From positions 1 through 64,000 of the forward strand of contig NPFB01000010.1 in assembly GCA_014084085.1 (NCBI GenBank): DNA of 64,000 nt, written 5' to 3'. The DNA comes from Hondaea fermentalgiana. Its lineage: Eukaryota > Sar > Bigyra > Thraustochytrida > Thraustochytriidae. Below the pieces are notes generated by a model. The model had not been told where the DNA came from. It saw nothing but the letters and a program-made list of their open reading frames with translations, and searched no databases. Shown here piece after piece: positions 49,847 to 61,445 of the stretch (position 1 is its first letter; each line of letters begins with the position of its first letter). The position numbers and the translations under genes were made by a program.

Positions 49847-51062
49847 ACGGAATCTTGTTTATAGCAGTACGGCTGCTGTGCTGCTGGTTGCTGACCGGAT
49901 ACTCTACGTGCACATGTAGGGATCGAAATCGCCACCGGCCGGCCAAGTCTGGATCGCACCGCAGACGTCGTGCGATCGCCGCGTCGTGCGCGCTGCGCAA
50001 TGCTGCGCAAGACTGCGCTGCGCTACGGTGCGCCCTCCGACGGGTTGCAAATTCGAGCCCGGTCTCAGGCCAACCTCTCGGCGGCGGGGACTGCCTGACC
50101 GGATGCTCGAAAAGCAAAGCCAGAGCGACCTTGACCTTGAAAGCCAGCACAGCACAATAAGACAAGAAACAGAACAAACGGGCCGCTTGCCCTTGCTTCT
50201 GAGGAGCGCTGCGCGTGCCGCCGATCACGGTGCAGGCCTGGACGCGATCATGGAGAAGCAAGCAAAGCGAAAGATAACAAGCAACCACGATAACAAGCTA
50301 GCGCGATAACAAGCTCGCCATGCCCAGCCTGCCAGCCAGCCTTACGAGCTCTTCCCCTCGACCCTCCCCTCCCCCCCCTCCTCGCCCCCCGCCGCTCGCG
50401 TTGCTCATGTCACACAGTCAAGTTCTTGTCCTTCGAAACAAAGCACTGGCATCGCGCCGTAGCCGAGTGACCGCGTCCGGTATCGACAGGCTCGCAGTCT
50501 GCTGCAGGCCTGGGCACCGTGACCAGCCAGCCAAGACGAGAGCGAGGTGCGGCCTTGCAGCTCGCCGACATCGCAGAGAGCAGCTGCAGAAAGCAGCAAC
50601 GCGCAGGCTGATGCGGCCTTTCCTTTCCTCGAAGCCGCGCTTGTCTCCTGGCCGTCCGCGAGCGATCAAGGGCTGGATGGCTCGCATGCAAGATTGATGG
50701 CTTGAGGGAAAGAGCAAGTGGTCGCTGTCGCTGTCGACGGGAGGAGCGTCGCGATACGGAGGCAAGGAGGGAGGGAGGTTCCCAAAGCTCGCGAGAACGC
50801 AGCGTCGAGGCTCCGGGAGCACCCACCACTGGTCACGGCGAGTGCGTCGCGACGTCCTTTGTTTGCACTGTCACTGCTCGCCTCACGCGGTGCCTGGTTG
50901 CCGACGTCAGCGCTGCCAGCGGCATCGGCCAGCAGCGAGAGCCGCGGCAGCCAGAAGAGAAGTGAGGACCACGAGGGTCGCGCCTTGCACCCGCCGGCCG
51001 CGGCGCATTGTTGGCGCTGTATGGCGCTTTCCAGGGAAGAGAGGGAGGCAGGCATCTAGCGG

Positions 51063-51100
51063 CGATGGATCGATGGGTCGATCCATGGATCGATCCATCG
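51063..51100. repeat. Near-perfect 38-bp palindrome
   Basis: The sequence CGATGGATCGATGGGTCGAT continues into its approximate reverse complement ending CGATCCATCG. It is built from GGATCGAT words and could form a cruciform. Confidence 0.75.
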
Positions 51101-51150
51101 TGGCGTGGGTTGGTCCCGCAAGATCTTCGAGCCGCGCCATGACCAGCGCG

Positions 51151-51199
51151 GGGAAAGGAAAGGAAAGGAAAGGAAAGCGGAAAGGAAAGCGGAAAGAAA
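51151..51199. repeat. GGAAA purine microsatellite
   Basis: About nine copies of GGAAA or AGCGGAAA variants on the plus strand. Confidence 0.85.
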
Positions 51200-52908
51200 G
51201 TGAAGTGGAGTGGCTGAGCAAGATACGCCTCATCCGCGTTCGCGCCTCCTCGCGCCCTTTTCTCTGCAAGGCAAGATCGCGCTCGCGGCAGCTGGCTGGC
51301 TGCTGCTGCCGGCAACGCAGTGCAGTGGCGGGGCACGAGTGAGCGGGCGGCGCCGGGGATGCGCCTGAAATGCTGTTTCCGCGCGGGCCGCAGCCAGTCG
51401 GGTCCAAGTCCTGCTGCGCGCCCAGGCTGCTGCCGTCCACAGATCCCCGCCGCAGCGGCCCCGCAGTGCCGCCACTGCGCGCCGTCCTGCGCGACCCCGC
51501 TCGCCTGGCTCGACTCGACGCGACCGTCGCTCCAAGTTATCGTAACCTCGACCACTTGCGCGAGACCCCGACAGACTCCGCCGGCTGGTACTTGCAAGGC
51601 ACGCCGCAGCCGGACTCTCCCGCCTCCGGGGGTGAAACCAGTCGATGGCTCCATGAGGGGACGGCTTTGAGATGTTAAGAGAGAGATGAAATCTTGCGCA
51701 CTGTGCGCTGTAAGCGTAGTTGCAATGTGCCCCCTCTGGCACCTCCGCGGCGCGTTCCGGCGTCGCACCGGCGGGGGCAGGAGACGTAGTCCTCGCGCCT
51801 AACGACCGACTTGCGCCATTGAAGGCGCTACGCTAATCAAACGTGCCATACCGTAGTATTTCGTCCGGTGCGGTGCCGTGCCGTGCTTGCCAGGCGAACG
51901 AGCAGCCCTCGCTGCGTTGGCCTTGCCTGGCAGACGGTGGCTGGCAGACGGTGGCTGCTGCGGCGAGCGCGAGTAAGATAGGATCGGCCAGGATCGGATC
52001 GGATTTGCGCGAGTTGGCCCGGCCGCGACACCTCAGGATCGCCCTTACGGGATTTCCTTACTTTCTTAGGGTCGTGGAGTATCTATCCATCGACCGATAT
52101 TTAGGATAGGACTCCGAGTAGCAGCAGCAGCTGCAGCAGCAGCAAGCAGGGCGGCCAAAAACCAGTGCAGGCGGCGCTGGTCCGGCCGCCGCCCGGTGCA
52201 AGCTTCCTCGCGATCATCCGTCCAGTGATCGCTGGCCGACGTCCGGATCACGGTCGGCCGAAGCCAAGGCCAGCCGCAACCTGCGTACTTGACTTGACAT
52301 GAGCCCCTTTCCTTTCCCTTCCCCTGCAGCTCGTTTCGAGAACCATCGATCGATCGATCGACTCCTCGCAGGGTCGTCCGCACCGATCCTCCGCATCCTT
52401 TTCATCCGCATCGTGCGAGCCGTCCTCCCCAGCCAGCAGCTGCTTGCGTTCCGCCAGCGCGACCTGGCTGCCGCGGCCGCCGCTGCCGGTATCTTCTCCT
52501 GCGAAAGACCGACCGCGCTTCCCGCGAGCTCCCGCTAAAGCCGCAGGCAGCTAGCTGCTGGTCGCTCTCCCCCTGATCCCTTCCCTCGGGGTGGCTGCCG
52601 CCGGTGGCTGCGCTGCGGCTGCCCCTTGGTCCACCCGCTGAGAATCGGCACGGCGGCGGGGACGCTGCCTGCTTTTCGCCCTTCTGCCTGACTGCGAGCT
52701 CGGCAGTGCGATCGATACGCATGCCGACGCAAGCAGCTTGTCGGCGCGCAGGCTGCGCCGCGACGGAGGCACTCGCAAGGTGCGAGCTGGCTGGCCGCCG
52801 GTCACTGTCACAGTCACGCGCGCTCGGTTGGTGCTGGCTTGCTTGCTCGCTCGCTTGCTTGCTCGCTCGCGCTTGCTCCTTTCTAGCTTGCTCCCTTTCT
52901 CGTGCCCG

Positions 52909-52939
<31 letters not shown>

Positions 52940-54265
52940 GGCCTCGGCCGCAGCGGAGCCAGAAGGGCGGCGCAAGCTGGTGGCGAAGCAGACAAGGCGA
53001 GGCGAGAGCGTCCCAAGCTCAGGCGCGCAGAGGTTGCGTTTACAGTTAGGTAGTTCCGCTCGTTAGTTGGGCAGACACGTTTGCGAGCTCACAGGCAGTG
53101 GCCGCCCGCAGATACCGCAGCGGGTGTCCCACGGAATCACTGCGGGAACCACAGCGTCCACAGCGAAGCCCCCGGCGGTCACACCGTGGTCCCGGCCCAC
53201 ACTAACACCAGCGGTGAGAACTTGGAACTTGGGGCGTGGTGAAAGGCCGGCCCAAGAGTGGCGAAATGGGCGCGGCGGAAAATGGAGTGAAATGGGACTC
53301 TGGGATGGAGATTGGATACGCGCTCTTTCTCGCGCGCCGCCTTGCTCGCTCTTGCGTGCGCGCCTCCACATAGCGAGGCGTGCATGATGATCTTGGCTTG
53401 GACTGGCGTGGCTGTGTCATTGGACAGGCTAGAAACTATCTAGCTTGTTTGCTTCTGTGGTCGCTGACACGAAGGCCAAAAAGCTGAAAAAATGGACATC
53501 GTTTCGCGAGGCTTCAATCTGGGTGACTCGAGTTTCATCGATCAATAAACGCGCCGCTTGATTCCTTGCTTGCTATTGCTTGCTCGCGCACTGCTTCTAT
53601 GTGCACAAGTTTTCGTTCGGGTCTTGGCAAGACGCCATGCAAGTGCGTGCATGCAGCCGCAGCCGCCTTTCGACCGAGCACTAATCATGCCACACCGCAC
53701 CATCGATCTATCTATTGGTCGGTCGATCGGCCTCATCCATCGTGCCACACTATCGTGCCAAGTCGCGCACGATACGCACGAGCGCACGGAAGCGGCGGAA
53801 GAAGAAAATTACACGCCCGCGGCTCCTCCTTTGCAACGCGGAGCGCGCACTTTCCGCTGCTGCTTGCCTCGCCTTGTATTGCCTAGCTAGCCTATTACAC
53901 CGCGAGCTCGTACTGGCTTGCTTTCAGCATCGGCACGCCACGGCACGGCGCGCGCGGCTTCGGACTCGCGCCGGACTCAGGACCGGAGCGGGTGCGGCTT
54001 CGGCTGCGGCTGCGGCTTCCCGGCTCCGCGCGAGGCTGGTGTGGCTGGCTGGCTCCACATGGCGACGCCGCTCGCGTGCTCTCGCTCCGAGTCTAAAACA
54101 CGCGTCCGCACCGCGCGCGCGCTGTCAGTGGAGAGGCTGCTGGCATGGCACGGCCGGAGCCCGCTGGCTCCACACACCCGAGCGCGCACGGAGGCTCGCC
54201 GTTCAGGTTCTCTTGCTGCGCTTTGTTTTGTTCATCTTCCTTTTCTTCATTACGCGAGGTCGTTG

Positions 54266-54296
54266 TGCACGCACGCACGCACGCACGCACGCACGC
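54266..54296. repeat. GCAC tetranucleotide microsatellite
   Basis: Seven or more copies of GCAC. Confidence 0.9.
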
Positions 54297-55127
54297 GGTC
54301 GAAATTGCGCACGCTGCCGCTACGTTTTCAGACTCGCTCACTGCGCGAGCGAGAGAGAGGAGGAAAAAGATCATGCGTGTGCATTGTGCATGCTATGAAC
54401 GCAGCCGCGCGAGGCGCATTGCTTCGCTTCACTTCTTTCTTGGTTCGGTCGGTGGCCCGCTTCGAGGCAGAGAAATGCACAAGAGTTTTTCAACCACAAT
54501 AGAATCGACTGTGCGCGCCGAAGCGGAGAACGAACGAACGAGCTCCATACCACTGCCACCGCCGCCTCTACGCAGCATGTTTGTTCGCTTCGCCCTGCAC
54601 TGCGCTGCACTGCGCTACGCACGCCAGGCTGCTTGGGAGTTTTTCCAAAACAAAGCGCGCGACGGCTACAAGCAGCAACAAAATGCTACGAACCAACCAA
54701 CCAACCAAGTGCTTGCTCGCGCGTGCACAAAGGAAGACTGCGCGGACCCCACGCCTCGCTCTCTACGCTGCGCTTGACTTTCTACCGACGCCGCCGAGGC
54801 CCGCTTCCACATCCCTCCCTCCACCCCATGCGTCCATCCATTGGCCGTCCATTCGCCTCGCGTCCAGTCTCACGGCGGCCGCTGCACGCGCGGCACGTTC
54901 AAGGACCGCGGGCCCAGTCTTGAGCGCCGCGTGCCTCGCCTCGCCTCGCCTCCGGCTTGCATCAGCACCTTGTCGACTCGGGCCGGGTCCACTTGAGTCC
55001 CGACACCCGCACCGCACGCATGCATCCATCCATGCGTCCATGCTCGCATGCCCGACAAGTGAATGTGTCATGCGCTGGCCCCGGCCGCTGCCAATCGACA
55101 TCCTCCGGACGCGTGCCGCGCCCCCCG

Positions 55128-55157
55128 TCGCCTCGCCTCGCCTCGCCTCGCCTCGCC
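55128..55157. repeat. CCTCG pentanucleotide microsatellite
   Basis: Six copies of CCTCG, the same unit as at 2050-2076. Confidence 0.85.
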
Positions 55158-56201
55158 TTGCGGCGCGTGCGACAGCGGGTGCCTCGCCGGAATGGCGCGG
55201 GATTAACAGTAAGAAAACCCGCGCGGCGCCTGTCTCCTTACGAGCGAGTCTCGGCGCCCCCACTCGAGTGACTCACCCACAGCGGCGCTCACTCGCTCCC
55301 CCGCCTGACCTTTCCTTCTCGCGCCCACAAACACAGCTCTCCGCAGCCGCGTGCCGCCGGCCAGATTGCCAGCCAGCTTGCCAGCCAGCTCACGGGCGTG
55401 CGGGCAGCAGCCCCGCAGCTATCCCCGGCGTACGGCCCACAGCTGCGGAGGCTGCTCGCAAAAGCCGGAGCGGCCCCAGGGACGCGGTCTGCGCGTCTCC
55501 GCTCGAACAATGGGTAAGGGAAGAAAGGAGAAGGGAAACAAGGGCGAGGAAAGCCGCGTTTTCCACCCTTCCGGACGCGAGGATGCTCGCGGACGCATCC
55601 GTCCTTTGTGCGTCGCTCGCTGCCATGCTGCTCTTCTGGATGTCGCCTGCAGCAGCCTGCGTTGTTGCAACGACTCACATCCGTCAGCCAGCCCCCCCGG
55701 CAAGGCTGCCAATGCGACGGAAATAACTTCGAAAAAATGCGCATCCAAGATCACCGATCACCGCGAGTGCTGTGCAACGCCGAAGCGTGCAGTGCATTGC
55801 AGTGCGTTGCAGTGCAGTGCCTGTCAGGGCACGGCATCCTACATAAAACAAGGCCGGCCTGTCATCGCTGTGCAACGTTTGCAAGATAAAGGAGGAAGCC
55901 GGCTGCCGCCAGAGGCTTCGTTCGTTTCGATCGACGCGCGTCTTTTCCGCCCTGCACATCCCTCCATCCATCCCTCCATCCCTCCCTCCATCCCTCTGCT
56001 TTCTTTCGTCCTGGTCTCCTCCCTGCGCCGACTGCGAGCACATCCCGTCGAAGCTGCAGTGCTGAAGCTGCCCGAGCCGGGCCTGTTTCTCTCGCATCCG
56101 GCCGACGAGGCTGCGCTTGCACGCGCGTGAGAGCAGCCTCGGCGGGACCACGCGGCGGCGCGGCGGCGCGATCCTGGCCCGCCGCAGCCAGCCAGGACAC
56201 C

Positions 56202-56202
56202 G

Positions 56203-56233
<31 letters not shown>
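56202..56233. repeat. GGCA tetranucleotide microsatellite
   Basis: Eight copies of GGCA. Confidence 0.9.
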
Positions 56234-57164
56234 ACAGGCTCGCAGCGCAGCGCAGCCACGCACGCATCCATCTCTCTGTCGCCCGCGCCGCCGCTACGAA
56301 GCCGCGCGCCTTCCTGCACCAAGCGCAGCAAGCGCGGCAAGCGCGAGGAGGAAAGGCAAAAAGGCAGGGGAAAGCAGCGACGAAACCTCGGCGCGGCGGA
56401 TGGAAATCAGAGACGGAAGCCCCGAGCGCTCTGGAAGCCCCAGGGTTGCATCGGACGGGTCGATCGGCCAGCTGGGGTGCGGGACTGTGGGCCCGCACCA
56501 GCCTCCTCGCGCCGACGGCAGGCCGGTGGTGCGGGAGAAGGTGCGGGCCACAGCGCGACGTGGTGCGGGGTCACTCCTCGCGCGAGGCTGGGCAAGACAA
56601 AGCGAGCTCGCCGACGGTGTGGCTGCAGCCGATCGGTTGGTCGGTCACTCGGACGCCGCTGCACGCGCGAGCATGGCGCAAAGCGAGGGAGAGCGGGAAG
56701 AGAAAAGGAGCAAAGCACGGGGCGCCCTGCGCCGCTGCTCTGCTGTGTTCTGCAGCTGCTTCCCTTCGCCTCGGCCGGACGGCCGGCCGGCCGTTCGCTT
56801 GGCCAGAGAGCGCGAAGAGCTGCCTGGCTGAAGGCGGGCGTGCTGCCGCTCCGTGTCGCGGCGGTGGCGGAGGGATCGACTCCTTCTTTGGATCGCAGTC
56901 TTCTCCAGTCTCTGTCTTCCTAGCCTTTGGCTCCCGCGCGTGCACCGCCGGCGGCCTAGTCCCGCAGCGTGTGTCCCCTCCGCGCGGCGCTCCGGTCCGG
57001 ACTGCTCTCTCTCTCTCTCTCTGTCTAGCAACAAAACAGCAGCCTGCCGCCGCTTCCGAGTCGTCGCCACCTTTTTCTCTCTCCTTTTCCCGCTTCCTGC
57101 CCGCGCCGCCACTACTCCTCGCCGTGCAGCGCGCGGGAGTGGCACGGCGGGGCGCGCGCCGGCC

Positions 57165-57264
57165 NNNNNNNNNNNNNNNNNNNNNNNNNNNNNNNNNNNN
57201 NNNNNNNNNNNNNNNNNNNNNNNNNNNNNNNNNNNNNNNNNNNNNNNNNNNNNNNNNNNNNNNN
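57165..57264. other. Assembly gap of 100 N
   Basis: Exactly 100 N, followed directly by a run of 20 G (57265-57284) that ends next to the stop codon of the NSUN2-type gene. Confidence 0.95.
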
Positions 57265-57284
57265 GGGGGGGGGGGGGGGGGGGG

Positions 57285-60134
57285 TTATGCGCGCTGCGAA
57301 AGATGATGCTGCAGTGTGAGGCCATAGCTGAGGATTCGAGAGTAGTCTGTGACGACCTCTACATGGCTCGGTGAAATCTTGCGGAGCTGGATGACCATCT
57401 CAAAAGCAGGCTTCGGCGTCGATGCAAACATGTCAACCAACGAGGGCGGCTCCGACCCAGTCTGACTCGGTTTCGTTGTAGCCTTGGAGCTCGAAACGGT
57501 CTTTGCCGAGGACGATTGGCTCTTATTCTGCTTCTTGAGCTTCTTGCGCTCTGCCTTGGACATGCGGCGCTTCGATCCGGCCTCAACAGCTTCATTCGCA
57601 GAGGCAGCTGCCTCACTGTCTTCCGTTGCACTTGACGTAGTAATCTCGAATGGACGCAGCGCAAGGACGAGATTGGCACCCACTGATGAGTCGACGAGAA
57701 GATTCGAGGCAGGGTGCTGGCACAGCTCAAGATCTTCGTCGTCCTCGATGTCCTCATCCTCAAGCACAACGGCAAGTTGTCCAATCTCAAGGACGGGCGG
57801 TCCACGCGCAGCTGCCTTACCTCTGCGTCTCTTCGCAGCATCCTGACCATCTCCGCCATCATCACTTTCGCTTGCACTGCCATCTTCAATGTCACTGTCA
57901 TTGTTCATACTTGCCATGACGACTTGGAGGAGTGCCATCATGTCGTGCGGAGGAAGTTCCGCAGCAAACTTGGGAGTAGCATCATCTTCTTCGTCGTCGC
58001 TGTTCATGTCACCGAGAAGAGTGTCTGCGAGCGCAAGGCCGGCCTGCGGGAGGGCGCAAAAGGCCATGCCCGTGGACGTGGAACGCAAGTGCGCGACCTC
58101 GACGCCGGCACGAAGGACGGGAACGGATCCCGAAGCGGCCCACTTTGCATCAACGACAGCCGCAGCTGCGTTGCTCATCATGACAGCCTTGTAGCGCTTG
58201 TCGACACTTTCGTCGCGCGCAGCGAGCTTGCGAAAGCGGACGTCACGATGCGCATCAGCCTTGGCGCTTATACCGACCTGGTCACGGAGAGCATCGAGGA
58301 TCTTCTTCGGGGGATCATCCAGAAAGGCCAACTTGGGTAGCTTGGCGTCCGCAGCGATCCGCGGGTTGAAGCCGAGTTTACTGAGAAGTTCCTTGCTGTC
58401 GCTAGCACGTTGCTCTGCCGGCGCCCGCTTTGCAAATTCATTGACAAGATCCCAGTCCGCAACCTTTTCAATGAGAGCGAGAAAGAAACCTTCGGTGTCA
58501 TTGTCGTGCGGAAGAACGCGTGCGCAGTAGGGAAGGTTGAGTTTACGCGTGCGACGCGCATCCAAAGGTGGCAACATGGTCGGCGTTACTGTGACCGGTT
58601 CCGGCGCCTGGCCCTTGCCTTTGCGGCCTTTGCGTGCCCGCTTCCGTGCTGGTTTACTCTCACGAGAGTCCGCGTTTGAGCCATCGACATGTTCATCCTC
58701 GGGTCGGTCGAGACCAGCATTTGCCATTTCATCGTCGATGGTCCACGACTCGATGCCTGCGCGTGTGCGAAACGCGCCGAGGTCTATCTTGACGAGGCGG
58801 AGAGCCCCACCTGCAGCCTCTAGCAGGGCGGCCACTACGGCCTCATCTTCCACGGGGTTCAACGCACAAGTCGAATACACCATGCGGCCACCAACCTTGA
58901 GCAAACTTGCCGCGCTCTTGGCAAGGTCAAGCTGAAGGTCATGGAGCTGTACTCCGTGGCGAGGCCGCCAGCGGCGCCAAAGATGCGGGTATTTGCGTGT
59001 CGTGCCATCGCCACTGCAGGGCACATCGCAAATGATGCCGTCGAAGACATTTGCACCGGCATGCTGCGCGAGGTCCTGACCCCGGCTGCAGATGACCACA
59101 TGGTTTGTGTGCCCGACATGCTTGAGGCGACGAAAGACAGAATCGAGGCGCTTTGGGTCCGAGTCATTGGTCACGAGCGCTCCGGTTGGACCCACCATTT
59201 GCAGGACCTGTTCTGACTTGCTTCCCGGCGCGCCACACATATCGAGAATGGTCTGTCCCTGACGCGGACGAAGAACCATGGCAGGAAGCATGGAGGCGAT
59301 GCCTTGGCGCGCGAGATGGCCGAGCGAGGCTTCACGCCGCAGCGTCTCGTAGAGCGGCTCGAGAGTCTTGGCCTTGCTGAAACCAATGCGATCAGTGCCG
59401 AGCTGCCAGAGGTCGCGTGACCAAGGACTGGGCTTGACAACTTCGCCGGATGCAAGGATTTGGTCGACGCCAACGCGGACAAAACTACCTCGGAATTGGA
59501 ATTCGTTGCGAAGACGGGCGTCCAGGGCGGCAGCTGTCAGCGGATGTCTGCCCCTGTTCAGCCGGAACGTAACCTTGAGGTTGCTTGCGAGCGTGGCCGC
59601 AAGCTGGTTCCAATCTTCGCCATCTGGGCTCATATCGAGCTGCTGCTGGTAGTATGTGGCAAAGAAGGGGTTGGCATTCTCGGCGTCCTTGCGGTCAAAG
59701 TGACGCCACATCTTGCTGTCCACACTGCGTTGGAGACGGTCCTGACGCTGTCTTTTGCGCGACGAGGGTTCTCCGCCACCGCTTGCGCCAGCGTCGTCGT
59801 CCGAGCGTAGAACCTTGAGCACATCGGAGGAAAGCTTGCCGCCAGCGTCCTTGAGCTGCTTGACACCTTCTTGATCATTGCCCTGCGACTGCGCGGGAAT
59901 GCCTACGCCATTGCCGTACGACGTCTGGCCGTCTTCGCCCTCGTCGTTGGCGGTGGCGGTGGCGGTGGCGGGGACCACGAGGATCTCTCGCGCGAGACGC
60001 GCCTTTTCTGCATTTTTGCGCTGCTTGCGCTCCTGCTTGCGGCGGCGTGACTCTTGCCTATCTGCAGCGTCCTTTTGCCGTTTCTCGTGCTCGAACTTGC
60101 GCAGCGCGCGGCGCGATGACTTCGAGAAGTCCAT
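57285..60134 (-). CDS. RNA (cytosine-5) methyltransferase, NSUN2/TRM4 type
   Basis: The protein is 949 residues, longer than human NSUN2 owing to low-complexity inserts. It should methylate cytosine C5 in tRNA (and possibly mRNA) in the nucleus. The N-terminus is Lys/Arg-rich (1-55). The catalytic core is clear: SAM motif DMCGAPGSKSEQ, the nucleophile region DVPCSGDGTTRK with Cys373, and the release region YSTCALNPVEDEAV with Cys423; the 50-residue spacing equals that between the two catalytic Cys of NSUN2. PSPWSRDLWQLG upstream is also typical of the family. Acidic Ser/Asp runs lie near residues 720-770, and a Lys/Ser/Thr-rich tail precedes the C-terminal strand. The stop TAA abuts a 20-G run and an assembly gap, so the last residues are less certain. 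The start ATG is at 60134. Confidence 0.93.
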   Translation of the reverse strand: MDFSKSSRRALRKFEHEKRQKDAADRQESRRRKQERKQRKNAEKARLAREILVVPATATATANDEGEDGQTSYGNGVGIPAQSQGNDQEGVKQLKDAGGKLSSDVLKVLRSDDDAGASGGGEPSSRKRQRQDRLQRSVDSKMWRHFDRKDAENANPFFATYYQQQLDMSPDGEDWNQLAATLASNLKVTFRLNRGRHPLTAAALDARLRNEFQFRGSFVRVGVDQILASGEVVKPSPWSRDLWQLGTDRIGFSKAKTLEPLYETLRREASLGHLARQGIASMLPAMVLRPRQGQTILDMCGAPGSKSEQVLQMVGPTGALVTNDSDPKRLDSVFRRLKHVGHTNHVVICSRGQDLAQHAGANVFDGIICDVPCSGDGTTRKYPHLWRRWRPRHGVQLHDLQLDLAKSAASLLKVGGRMVYSTCALNPVEDEAVVAALLEAAGGALRLVKIDLGAFRTRAGIESWTIDDEMANAGLDRPEDEHVDGSNADSRESKPARKRARKGRKGKGQAPEPVTVTPTMLPPLDARRTRKLNLPYCARVLPHDNDTEGFFLALIEKVADWDLVNEFAKRAPAEQRASDSKELLSKLGFNPRIAADAKLPKLAFLDDPPKKILDALRDQVGISAKADAHRDVRFRKLAARDESVDKRYKAVMMSNAAAAVVDAKWAASGSVPVLRAGVEVAHLRSTSTGMAFCALPQAGLALADTLLGDMNSDDEEDDATPKFAAELPPHDMMALLQVVMASMNNDSDIEDGSASESDDGGDGQDAAKRRRGKAAARGPPVLEIGQLAVVLEDEDIEDDEDLELCQHPASNLLVDSSVGANLVLALRPFEITTSSATEDSEAAASANEAVEAGSKRRMSKAERKKLKKQNKSQSSSAKTVSSSKATTKPSQTGSEPPSLVDMFASTPKPAFEMVIQLRKISPSHVEVVTDYSRILSYGLTLQHHLSQRA

Positions 60135-60758
60135 GGTCCTCGCACTCGGCTCAGAGATTTATTGGGTCGTCGTGGCGGCGGGGCCAGTCAATGGGACACC
60201 CAATTGAATTTTAGGTGCCTGTCATGTTTGATCATTGTCGTGGTGATGTGTTGCGGTCACGTGCGGCTATCGGTCGTCGCGACTTTCGTAGGCTAGGCGT
60301 ACAAATTCGATTTTAAGTCAAACATCAACGCTGCAACTCAACCTTTAAAAAAAGATTGTTGTCGCGTTGGCCAAGGAGTCAAAAAGCCTGCGATGGAGAA
60401 AGCCAAAAGCTTCTCCTTTCTTGACAAATTGCCATAGAATCCAATGCCGAACAGTCGCGACGACGCCAACTCCGCGTGAGCACAAAATGACAGCATAAGT
60501 AGAGCATGTAACAACAGTAAAAGTGGAGCACAAAACAACAGTATGATCGGGCTTATCGTTAGAGGTCAGGAGCGCAAAAGTGTCAGCAACGGAAAATCGC
60601 CCTCGTCCGTATTTTGCAGCCATGCGCATTTTGTTGGTCGACAGTGTTCGCGAAGCGTAGAGTTATGCACCATACTCGCCCACGATTTTGTCATCTTTTC
60701 CTTTTCAAAATCTAAGAGGTGCCAGCAATTCATTTGCCAGCAAAAGAAGCGGCCAACG
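60135..60758. other. Intergenic region between the NSUN2-type gene and the two-TM gene
   Basis: 624 bp upstream of the NSUN2-type gene and downstream of the two-TM gene, both on the minus strand. GC is lower than in most spacers. ACAACAGTA and related words recur near 60485-60545 (ACAGCATAAGTAGAGCATGT and ACAACAGTAAAAGTGGAGCA), a short imperfect repeat. No gene is seen. Confidence 0.45.
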
Positions 60759-61445
60759 TCATGGACCACGGGACGAGGAGGGCCTTCTTTGGGTTTCAAG
60801 CTGCGCCTCGAGATCGAACATGGCATCCTCTGGAATGTGCGGCGCGCTCCTTGCGCTAGGGTGAATCTCGCGACCTGCAAAGGTCTTTCCGTCGTTGGCT
60901 CCCTCTGCAAATCCCAATAGGGCCATGATCTTGTTGTAGACAGACTCCCAGGAATATCCATTCTCCTGAGAATCGTTATTGTCATCGCCATCGATTTCTT
61001 CCCCCGCGGCGTCGCCGTCGTCGGGCTCGGAGTGGTTGGTCAAGAGGTGGCGGAAGGAAGACGGGTTTGCCGCAATAGGAAATCGTTTGGCGTTTTGGCG
61101 CCACTTGAGGACAGTCTCAAGGACAAAGGATCTCGAGACGCTGTGCCTTTGTCCAGCCACGAGGAGCGCCATGCGAAGCTGTGCTCGCTCCTGGCGATAC
61201 GAGAAGATGGTCGTGAAGAGCAGCAGCACCGTCAGGCTGATGTTACCCAGGGCCTCGAAGAGCGTCGTGTTCGGGTACACGGCCATGCACGAATAGAAGC
61301 CAATGGCACCTGCGCCAAAGATAGACGCGGCGACAAGACTCGCCCATGCGACGCGCGCCGTCTCCAGGAACTGCGCCACCCTCTCCACCGTGTCCAGCTG
61401 TTCCGGGGTCACCTGCGAGCTCGCGTGAGGCGGTCTAAGGCTCAT
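60759..61445 (-). CDS. Two-transmembrane-segment protein of unknown function
   Basis: The protein is 228 residues from the first ATG (MSLRPPHASSQ); upstream the frame is open only from a TTG. Two hydrophobic segments lie at about residues 32-57 (ARVAWASLVAASIFGAGAIG) and 68-88 (ALGNISLTVLLLFTTIFSY), so it is a small integral membrane protein with a long soluble C-terminal part. That part has an acidic stretch (SEPDDGDAAGEEIDGDD) and ends in a Ser/Arg-rich tail. I do not recognise a family. It is separated from the NSUN2-type gene by 624 bp on the same strand. Confidence 0.7.
   Translation of the reverse strand: MSLRPPHASSQVTPEQLDTVERVAQFLETARVAWASLVAASIFGAGAIGFYSCMAVYPNTTLFEALGNISLTVLLLFTTIFSYRQERAQLRMALLVAGQRHSVSRSFVLETVLKWRQNAKRFPIAANPSSFRHLLTNHSEPDDGDAAGEEIDGDDNNDSQENGYSWESVYNKIMALLGFAEGANDGKTFAGREIHPSARSAPHIPEDAMFDLEAQLETQRRPSSSRGP

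Larger units (their letters stand above)
47375..57164. other. Gene desert: GC-rich, simple-repeat-rich DNA
   Basis: Nearly 10 kb without a supported gene. Open frames occur on all strands and are Arg/Ala/Ser/Pro-rich or repeat translations. The stretch is dense in short arrays: TGCC (47447-47484), CCAAG (48220-48260), GGCA (49450-49467), GGCAA (49765-49846), GGAAA (51151-51199), a 38-bp palindrome (51063-51100), CGAT (52347-52362), GCTT/GCTC (52845-52873), GCGTCC (52917-52940), GCAC (54266-54296), CCTCG (55128-55157), GTGCA/TTGCA words (55785-55822), CATCC (55960-55996), GGCA (56202-56233) and CT (57005-57022). One short low-GC frame at 49036-49158 is noted separately. I found no tRNA or rRNA by eye. 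Confidence 0.5.

Noticed and set aside
53063..53371. Minus-strand frame with a Cys-containing segment near 53080-53200
   Set aside because: It has some protein-like stretches, but both strands are open here and no family is recognisable.
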